Positions 1-7,622 of a stretch of DNA of 13,088 nt are shown piece by piece. This stretch comes from Cruorifilaria tuberocauda (lineage: Eukaryota > Nematoda > Chromadorea > Rhabditida > Onchocercidae). Below the pieces are notes generated by a model. The model was given only the letters and a program-made list of their open reading frames with translations. It was not told the DNA's origin and did not search any database. The stretch is taken from positions 1 through 13,088 of the forward strand of contig JABVXU010000981.1 in assembly GCA_013365365.1 (NCBI GenBank), in the 5' to 3' direction. A program made the translations under genes and the position numbers. Within the stretch, counting starts at the first letter, position 1. Each line of letters begins with the position of its first letter.

Positions 1-479
1 AACAAAATTTATACAATAAAAATGGTACAGAGCTTCTATTTGAAGTATATGTTGTCTCCCATTTCGCCCAATGTAAAAAATATGTGTCTGTCTCGCCCTT
101 ATCGCTTCAAAAAGCCATTTCCTAGAGCAAATTTATAAACACAAAACTGTATAAAAAATACGGAAAAATGATGTTACTGCAAGAAAGGTTTAAAACAGAT
201 TTGCATCTGTTTTAAACAACACAACTTAGGTTCATCTGAGGCTCAGATATAATATCATATTTCCGAAATTTGAAAAACGTTGCTTAACAGGAAACAGATA
301 TAGAAAAGGTTTATAAAGATATTGACTTAATACCTTATTTGGGTATAAATCATTCAAATTAATACGTCTGGAAACATACCCACAACAGATTAACTTGTTT
401 TAAGCATCTCAGTTCGATTAGAAACTTGGTGTAAAATATGAAACAATATTTGTGCTCAAACAAAACATATCCTTGAGTT
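1..479. other. Non-coding 3' flank of the MGAT2 gene
   Basis: No gene is visible. On the minus strand this is the 3' UTR and downstream region of MGAT2. No canonical AATAAA was seen on that strand; weak TATAAA-like sites lie near 309-314 and 130-135. The only clear structure is the hairpin at 188-217. Confidence 0.6.
188..217. repeat. Perfect inverted repeat, 13-bp arms, 4-base loop
   Basis: GTTTAAAACAGAT at 188-200 is followed by the loop TTGC and the exact reverse complement ATCTGTTTTAAAC at 205-217. It lies about 263 bases past the MGAT2 stop on the transcribed side, so it could form a stem in that gene's 3' UTR or mark its 3' boundary. Confidence 0.85.
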
Positions 480-3400
480 TTACACGGGAAAAATGAGAGA
501 GTGACTGATATGTGTATAATTTCCGCTTAAAGTATTCAAATAAAAATCGTAAACAGCAAGATTAGGCACATGTGAATTATTGAGACATAGTTCGTGATCG
601 CGTATATCACCCCAACCACCATTCTCCCTCGAAGGTTTTAATGTTCGCTTTAAATTCTCTGCCACTATCATTTTTTTCGGAAATAAAGAGTCCGCTAGGT
701 TACTAAAAACTTCCGCAGCCTGAAAATTTCGTAGTCTTTTTCACTTGTTGAATTCATCAATATTATGAAAAGTTTTTGCAAAATCCAGTACAACTATTGT
801 AACTGAACGATAAACAAACCACTGCAGCAGCATTGTGGACGGCACAGCGATGAGTATGTACACCACAATCACCAACATGTATAACACGAGGAGCTTTAAC
901 AGCAATGACCTTCAGTCTTGATGGCAAGCATTTCATACTAACGCGTAATAGAGACCAATCCCAATTGTAGTCATCGTATTTACAAAATAACTAAAAAGAT
1001 GACGGGATTTAAACTTCATGAAAATTCCCATTCCCCATTAAAAAGCAAAACAAAAACTTACTTCCGTACAATTTTTGATAAGTTCCCAGGTATCCGCATT
1101 GATGGCCATTCCCATATTATGTTTTGAACTAAACCACGGATGAATGCCCAGCCGATTCAAATCGGTTTTAAAATTACTGTACTGTTTAAGATATAATCCA
1201 AGACTTATCACTTGACATTCCTCGCAAAAACTAAAAAGTATTGTAAATAGCATAGTTTCTCCCGGTATAACAAGATGAAAGCAAGAAAGTAAATTTCATT
1301 CAGTTTTAACACGAAAATAGACTGAAAGTTTTCTGAATATCGATGCTTAATAAAAATTTTAAGCGTCGTTTATATGTCTAACGAATTATATCTGAAATCC
1401 TATATTCCCCCAAATTATTTCCAACAGTCAAAATTCTAAATTAAAAAAAATATGTTATCACTCACTTCGACTTATTGTCCACAATCAAGCGCATAACATG
1501 CAAGAAATCTGGAGAAACATAATGATCCTCCTCCAGTAATATTACCCATACCTTTGTCAAAGCATACTGCTTTAATATCCCATCGAATACGTAATTCATC
1601 TGTTATCGAAAACCGATTTAAAGAGTATTATATAAACAAACGACAAATCCATATTTCGCTGTTTTCCTCATCACTCATCGGCTAAGGTCATTTTGATCAT
1701 TTCAACAAATTAGTACGAACAATTAGATAACTAAAAAAAATTTGGAATAAACAAACCTTCCACCACCAATGATGTTTGATTTGCGTCAATTTAGCAACAC
1801 GGAAATGTCCATATTTATCCGGATTTTTCCAATTATTACATTTCAGAAAAGCTGCTCTAAAATCGGAAAAATATATCTACATAGGAAGCCATAAGATATT
1901 TAAAAAATCCTTTAATACAGAAATATATCAAATGTTTACTCTTCCTTAGTAGCCCTTTCTGGACAATCCGAAGGATCCTGGCCAGGAAAAACATCTGGGA
2001 ACAATTGAATATTATATGGATAGAATATTTGCATAACCTGAAACAAAAAATCGTCGTGACCATGTTGGAGTTCGAGGGTTCAAATTGTTAATTAATTAAA
2101 AATCTTTCAAATAATTAAAGCACTTAAACTTCGTCGATTCGAACAAAAATTTGAATTTGTCAAAATTTGAATTCCGGACTGTAACTGATAAAAAGATGTT
2201 TTTTTCTTGCAACTACTCCAATTGCCTTTCGTAATAAATAACATACTAAACAGAAATCTATCCCTTTAATCAGCTTATTTATGGCTGCCGATGAATAATC
2301 ATGACTAAAAATCAGCAACGTAGTTTCAATATATCGGGCATCTCGGAGGGTAGAAATCAACTCTTTTAAATATTCAATACGATTATGGACCTGCAAAGCT
2401 TCTTCGTAGTATTTGTCATGTGTAAATGAAATTTAAAATAACATCCTTCAAAACCACAAATACAAAAAGCCATATGTAATTATAACAAAATGTTTAATCA
2501 TAGTTTTTTAAAAATTAGAATTTATAGCAATAAAAAAAAAACCTACAATGTAAACTATAACAGGGCTGTAAAATTTTAAATAATTACCTGAACAACCAGT
2601 ACAATTTCCACATTTTGCAATTGACCATATTTATCAGTATTCAGAATTTCATAGTTCGCATTCAGAAATTCAATCGAACGGATAATTTCTTCTTTGCTTA
2701 AAGGCAGAGGTGTAGTCCGAAATGTCCACCCCAATTCCGGTTCCCGCTAAAATAAGAAACAAATATTAAGAAAAATATATACGTATAACAGAGATATTAT
2801 CCTCGAAACAAAGTATCATCATCGTCTCGAAAGTCACGGTTGTTAAATGCCCTGCCGATACTATTAACTCCGGATACAATCATATGTAATCGTTGAATAG
2901 AGCTGAAGGTGCCTTCAGCCAGATCAATTGATAGGTGGTTAAATTACATTTAAGAAATGGAAAATGCACGCACTTTTTATCTATTAACTCAACGTTTCAC
3001 CCAATCGAATTTCCTGATTTAATCTAAGTATAGAATAAAAATATGAAATGCTTGCAGAAAACCTACATCGTCTTGTTCAGGAATTGCCAGTAATTCTTTT
3101 TCTGGTGCATCGTGCTCAAAGCTTTCATTAGCATTTAGATATGGGCTTTGTAAATAAACCATCAAAAACCCTATCTAAAAAAAATCTTGTGTGTCAATTA
3201 TACATGTGAAGAAATGGCAATTTTTTTAAATCAAATTACTTAATCATACCATGTCTCACACCACATCATTCGGTACGTTCATAAAAAGCCCACAATGGCG
3301 ACTTATGTGGCAGTTAAAATATTTAATATGTTACGAAAATGAACAGATACTCATTGACATTGGTAACTATACACAGGATGTTCCAAAGGAAGTGCAAAAG

Positions 3401-3802
3401 TGACATATTATTCATCTAATCAGGAAGAGGAAGAAACAACAGGAAAAAAAGCAAATGACAGTCATTGAAAAAAACTCAGCGTCAAAAGTGCACCTTTGCG
3501 ACGCTCTGGACCAAGATGTTAATCCAAATCGATTTTAAACTTCAAAACTACAAGAACAAAATAATTTTCTCAATTTCTTCCTTTACAATCAGTTATTACC
3601 ACCACCACACAGTATTTTACCCCACGTACAAGATATTGAAAGGGTGTCGTTTGTAATTCACAACTGTTTGTAATTACATTAATGACTCGATATTTTAGAA
3701 AATTAAGATAAGCTTATAATTTCGAAATAAAAATCATCATAAACTTACAAATGAAATGACGATGACTGCATTTAAACAACGCATAAATTTCTGACGGACC
3801 AT
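480..3802 (-). CDS. MGAT2: Alpha-1,6-mannosyl-glycoprotein 2-beta-N-acetylglucosaminyltransferase (GlcNAc-T II), 10 exons, about 458 aa
   Basis: Golgi GT16 enzyme that adds beta-1,2-GlcNAc to the alpha-1,6-mannose arm, the step committing N-glycans to the complex type (C. elegans counterpart gly-20). Exons in transcription order: 3802-3749, 3174-3067, 2746-2588, 2390-2247, 2037-1940, 1856-1757, 1599-1466, 1230-1062, 990-820, 719-480. All phases fit. Seen: a short basic tail (MVRQK) then a membrane anchor at about residues 8-26, split between exons 1 and 2; VVQVHNR at 105-111; KHHWWWK at 215-221; the metal/nucleotide-sugar motif EEDHY at 244-248; YDDYNWDW at 327-334; HVGDCG near 360; GGWGDIRDHELC at 413-424. 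Cysteines at about 154, 180, 194, 268, 271, 320, 325, 343, 364, 371 and 424 fit the family's disulfide pattern. Length is close to human (447 aa). ATG 3802 is chosen because an in-frame TAG lies immediately before it. The least certain junction is the exon 9 donor (820 or three bases earlier). A 34-residue tail follows the usual C-terminal motif. Confidence 0.95.
3175..3748 (-). other. MGAT2 intron 1 (574 bases)
   Basis: The largest intron of the gene runs from donor GTAAGT at 3748 to a long T-run acceptor ending at 3175. It splits the membrane anchor between exons 1 and 2. Short open frames on both strands here show no recognisable product. Confidence 0.7.
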
Positions 3803-3812
3803 CTAAGAAAAC
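3803..3812 (-). promoter_or_regulatory. Putative spliced-leader acceptor directly before the MGAT2 start
   Basis: On the minus strand the ATG at 3802 is immediately preceded by TTTTCTTAG, a T-rich AG acceptor with no upstream coding exon; the TAG is also an in-frame stop. This fits nematode trans-splicing with essentially no 5' UTR. A non-coding first exon joined by cis-splicing is the alternative. Confidence 0.45.
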
Positions 3813-4361
3813 ATCGTGAAGCCTATAATACAGAAGGCCTTTGCATGTCTTTATTATATTGTTTCCCGGTATTACATTGTTACGGCTCCAGATGAGAATT
3901 AGCTGCAACTAGTAGGTTACTACTTAATTTTTGTCAGTCCTTTGTTTTCATATGCATAAAATAATAATGAAATATACATGATGATTACAACATCTCTTAA
4001 TCTCCTTCCCAATGTTTTTAACAACGAAATAAGCAAACATCGTCATTACCACATCCACTTCTTTACTTTATAGATGAAGCAACTGCTACAACTTATCACA
4101 TAGAAAACGGAGGTAACAGGAGAATCTAATGAAAGTCAGAAAATTTGGACAATGATTTAGCAGTTCTAATATAAATAGATTTGCATCATGCTTTTATATA
4201 GCTCGAATTTTTAACTTGGGATTTTAACAGTGCTAATATTGACAATAAATCCACCCATGGAGATAAAATTGCATATCTCAGGTGACACGGCCATCATTTA
4301 AAAGTTATTTACAGTAGCGATTTGATCTAATGCTTTATCTATTCTGTTATACATGGAGACA

Positions 4362-4376
4362 AGGTGCTTTGCACCT
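4362..4376. repeat. Short palindrome, 6-bp arms
   Basis: AGGTGC TTT GCACCT is GC-richer than its surroundings and contains an E-box core (CACCTG continues on the right side). It lies in the presumed MGAT2 upstream region. A regulatory role is only a guess. Confidence 0.35.
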
Positions 4377-4445
4377 GGTAAACAACAGTAAGACAAATAA
4401 GTCGAGAAAAAAATATAAAAGATTTACAGTTATAATAGCTGAGAT

Positions 4446-4451
4446 TTTAAT
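4446..4451 (-). terminator. Candidate polyadenylation signal (ATTAAA) of the NFRKB-like gene
   Basis: ATTAAA on the minus strand lies about 110 bases downstream of the stop codon. It is the commonest variant of AATAAA, but such motifs are frequent by chance in AT-rich DNA. Confidence 0.3.
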
Positions 4452-4559
4452 TTTACAGCAAAAATTCTTATAAGAATAATGGAATCATAGAACAATTAGC
4501 ATAAATTATTAAAATTCCATGCATGTTATGCTGATATAAATTTATCAAGACAACACTAC

Positions 4560-7149
4560 TCATTTCATAGACTTAAATGGCATTTTCATCGCTTCCGAAA
4601 CTTCGGCCGATAAATTCCTTTCAGCAATACATGCGACACCGGCTCTTTCATACACGTTTTCAATGCCAATTTCCGAAATGTCCAAAGAAGGTGAGTCCTA
4701 AATAGATATTATATTAACCATCGCAATAATATTTCAAATTTCGCAAGAACTATTTCATCTATTAAATTTGAATTTCATCACCAACGCACAGGTTCTTGCT
4801 CTTTAAGATTTTTATAATCTTTCAGCATCTGTTTAACATCATCCATGTAAATTGGTTGATGGAGATCATAATCTGAAAACAAATATTTTAGGGATCAACC
4901 ATTTAAGACAAATATTCAACAACCTACTGAAGTTCGAGATTAACAGATGCAGCACACAAAACTAAATGATAAGGTATTTTGAGAAAAAAATTTGAACTAC
5001 AGAATATGAAAATTATAATTGAGAAAGTAAATGAGCTAAATCTGAACAAGATTTCTTTAAATTATAACACTTACCAACAAAGTCAGGAGAAAAAAGAGTA
5101 CTCTGTCCAGCGTGAGCCATTGGAATTCTATTTAAATCAGCAAATTCTGCAACTAAGAGCTTAATAATATAAAGATTTAGCTAAGGTGGACTACAATCAT
5201 AAAGTATACACAATGATTCGACTAAAATCAAATGAATACTATCAAACTAAACTTATACAAGATTTCAATTGCTTAAAATAAATAACGCATAGTGTTATAT
5301 CCCGAAAAGGAGATGAATTTCGAACTTAAGACTTCATTAGAAGTGACGACTACAAATGTGTATCATTACTGTTTAATACGAAATACAAACTAAGCTTGAT
5401 TTCTCTTGATAAATTAGAATCCTACAGTGTATATTCTGCAACGTTAAGAAAAATTTTTTCTTACTTATGCAGCGGGAAGCTTTTAATAAAAAATTGAAAT
5501 ATTACGTAAATTCAAAATGTCTTCACTTTTCAATGGATACCTACCTTCTTCATCTGAAGAGAAGCCTGCTTTTTCTCCAACCTCTTCTCGCACTCGGTTC
5601 AATATTCTGCAATTTTACATAGCCCTAGTTGTAAACAGCCGGCAATGGATATATATCACCATCATGTAAATTACTTTGAATTATAAAAAAACTCTTTATA
5701 ATTAAATAACATTTATAAATGATTGTTAATCAAAAAGTTTGGTACTACGTAAAGAGGTAAATTTTATTTTCAAACTTACATTCTTAGCCGAGCTGCAGTA
5801 CGCCATTTAATTCTTTTCGATATTTTCGACTTACGAAAAAAACCTGGGGTAAGCACTCGCCTCGACGTGGGTTCTTCAAACACACTTGAATTGGTATATT
5901 TTACGAATTCCCTCTAAAATCGTCATATATATGATAAAAAGACAAGTTGTCGCAGTCAAGAGTGCAATCAACAGTTTCCTGAAGTATACAATGAACAAGT
6001 CTTATTAGGCAAATGCAAAAATGTATAGCATATGAACTATAGTTGATACAAAAACAGTATAATTAATTATATGAAATTAAAATCACACAAACATTTTCTG
6101 CATATCAACCGTTCCTTTAAATTCACCTTTGCTTACCAATCCCATATCACATCGACCTTATCTCAAGTGCAAAAAAAAAACACTTACATTTCGGGAAATA
6201 AGAAGCGATTTTAGAACAGTCATATAATAATGACGTATATAATGATCATATAAAACTCGGCGATTATCACGCAGTTGCACTTGATCTGATGGTCTTTCTG
6301 GATTAAACCAACCACCTAAAAATGCCTAGAAAGTGTTATTTGATTTCATAAAATTAAAAAAATTACCTACAAAAATTAAGATACCCAACTTATACTTTGT
6401 CAGTCGCGAAATAAGAATCATCTACGCTACATGGATAATTTAATAAAAATGCACATGAAAACATATTCCAAAGTGAAAAACATGTTTACGTCCTGAACCA
6501 TATAAACACATTAAAAATTGCCAAAATGAACTTACAGCGAATTTTAGAATGAAGTTTTCCTAACGGATTTCCGAAATACAAATTTGGATCTGCTGTGAAA
6601 ATAATATCCAGGATTTTCTCTTCATCTTTATTTGATCCTTCATATTTGGGCAGGAAACGCTGAAACAAAGCAAATCGATTTATTTCTAAATAAAACCACA
6701 AAACTCGCAAAAATGATCAAACATGACGTGAAATTACAACCTTCAGGTAATTTTGTGTGTCGGTGCTAAGACTTCGAAATGCATGCTTGGTCATCACGGC
6801 CCGAAACATGGTTTCCTGGAAAATATATTGTAAGTGTTAAGAAATTAATGTCTACGTCGGTATATATATATAATATATATATTATATATAATGTATATAT
6901 GTTAATAAATATTTAACATTTAAGAGTATTCCAGAATATTTCAAATCATAACTATTAAGCAACTGCAACTTATTCAAATTATTTAATCTAGATACGTCTA
7001 TCTGAATGCACCCAAACCTGTTCTATAATGACGGTCGGTACCTGAACAATTTCACCGCCAAGACATAACCGTGAAAAGTGTAAGTGCGACACATTTGCTT
7101 TACTCATTCCCGAACACGTCGGGTAATTGTTCGACCCTGTCTTCAACAT
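4560..7149 (-). CDS. NFRKB: NFRKB/INO80G-like INO80-complex subunit with DEUBAD domain, 8 exons, 291 aa
   Basis: NFRKB is an INO80 chromatin-remodeller subunit whose DEUBAD domain binds and inhibits the deubiquitinase UCHL5. Exons in order: 7149-7018, 6815-6741, 6659-6536, 6315-6188, 5913-5780, 5606-5545, 4872-4790, 4697-4560; phases agree throughout. Recognised blocks: CLGGEIVQVP at 29-38 (vertebrate CLLGG...LPEDLLED region), YLKRFLPKYE near 67-76, NLYFGNPL at 95-102 (vertebrate NFRFGNPL), GWFNPE at 112-117, a basic stretch then WRTAARLR, NRVREEVGEKAGFSSDEED up to 219, and DVKQMLKDY. The last exon ends with an ISEIGIENVYERAG block. The spacing from LGG into the DEUBAD domain matches vertebrates, which supports the first splice. 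The start is uncertain: ATG 7149 is the first after an in-frame TAG, and ATG 7107 is also in frame (277 aa). The protein stops at 4562-4560 and lacks the central winged-helix and long C-terminal parts of the roughly 1300-aa vertebrate protein. The donor after 4790 (GTGCGT) is weak but keeps frame. Confidence 0.87.
4873..5544 (-). other. NFRKB-like intron 6 (672 bases)
   Basis: The largest intron of the window separates the exon ending in SSDEE from the exon beginning DYDLHQP. A 61-codon open frame on the opposite strand (4979-5164) shows no recognisable family. No repeat or transposon remnant was seen. Confidence 0.65.
6861..6900. repeat. AT dinucleotide microsatellite in NFRKB-like intron 1
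   Basis: Forty bases composed almost only of TA/AT steps, broken by AA, TT and one G, and largely self-complementary. It begins 46 bases downstream of the intron's AG on the plus-strand coordinate, so it sits close to the acceptor in the transcript. Confidence 0.85.
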
Positions 7150-7622
7150 CCTTTCCTAACAGTCGACGCTTACAATAACACATTCATTAGGAACTTTACA
7201 ATTTCTTTTGTTCCGAACACAAACCGATTGATGAGCCCCGTAATCTTCATCGACCCATCCAATAACAACATTCAGCGGCTGGTTGAGAATGATTTTTGTA
7301 AACATCAGGGATAGATCCATTTTGGAAATGCTAGATGGGCTTCCACACATTCAATGTGTTGTTAATTGTAAAGATTTATTTCTAGACTAGGCTATTATAC
7401 CGTGGACAATGAACATGTAGATTTTTATCGTGTCGGGCTTCTTTTTCCCCTTATTTCGGAGTGAAGTAAAAGGAAACAATCTACCACAAAGATTTTTAAA
7501 GGTAGCTTCCACTTCACTATAATGTTTGCACAATTTTATTTTCGGAGAAAAGCTTTTTAGTGGTTTCTGCATCCAGCTCATTTACTTCTTCTTAGCCTTA
7601 TATTTTGAAAATCAAAAGGGCC
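7150..7622. promoter_or_regulatory. Divergent intergenic region, likely shared promoter of NFRKB-like and NELF-B
   Basis: The 473 bases separate the two start codons of a head-to-head pair. No obvious TATA box is placed for either gene. AG acceptors lie just upstream of both starts: TGTTAG at 7161-7156 on the minus strand, six bases before ATG 7149, and TTCTTCTTAG ending at 7595 on the plus strand. Open frames here (plus 7084-7314, minus 7156-7350 and 7387-7581) show no recognised domain. Confidence 0.5.
7582..7595 (+). promoter_or_regulatory. Putative spliced-leader acceptor upstream of NELF-B
   Basis: TTACTTCTTCTTAG is a pyrimidine-rich AG acceptor 27 bases before the ATG at 7623, with no coding exon upstream. 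It fits trans-splicing, or cis-splicing of an untranslated first exon. Confidence 0.4.

Larger units (their letters stand above)
3803..4559. other. Spacer between NFRKB-like stop and MGAT2 start (757 bases)
   Basis: The two genes lie in tandem on the minus strand. Both strands were read for the missing NFRKB C-terminal domains and for MGAT2 exons; none was found beyond the first MGAT2 exon. A small palindrome sits at 4362-4376. The spacer probably holds the NFRKB 3' UTR and the MGAT2 promoter. Confidence 0.6.

Noticed and set aside
3465..3656. 63-codon plus-strand open frame
   Set aside because: It lies inside MGAT2 intron 1, antisense, with no recognisable domain. The opposite strand nearby encodes a short hydrophobic peptide, but it lacks a usable donor.
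3714..3908. 64-codon minus-strand open frame over the MGAT2 first exon
   Set aside because: It is in another frame. The frame of ATG 3802 gives a basic tail and membrane anchor and joins exon 2 in phase, whereas this frame reaches the donor in the wrong phase.
4979..5164. 61-codon plus-strand open frame inside an NFRKB-like intron
   Set aside because: It is lysine-, asparagine- and glutamine-rich as expected from AT-rich DNA. No family or neighbouring exons were recognised.
6861..6900. AT-rich palindromic stretch as a transposon end or origin
   Set aside because: Simple dinucleotide repeat in an intron; no terminal repeats, duplicated target site or coding remnant nearby.
7387..7581. 64-codon minus-strand open frame in the divergent promoter
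   Set aside because: No homology was recognised and no splice connection is needed by the NFRKB model.
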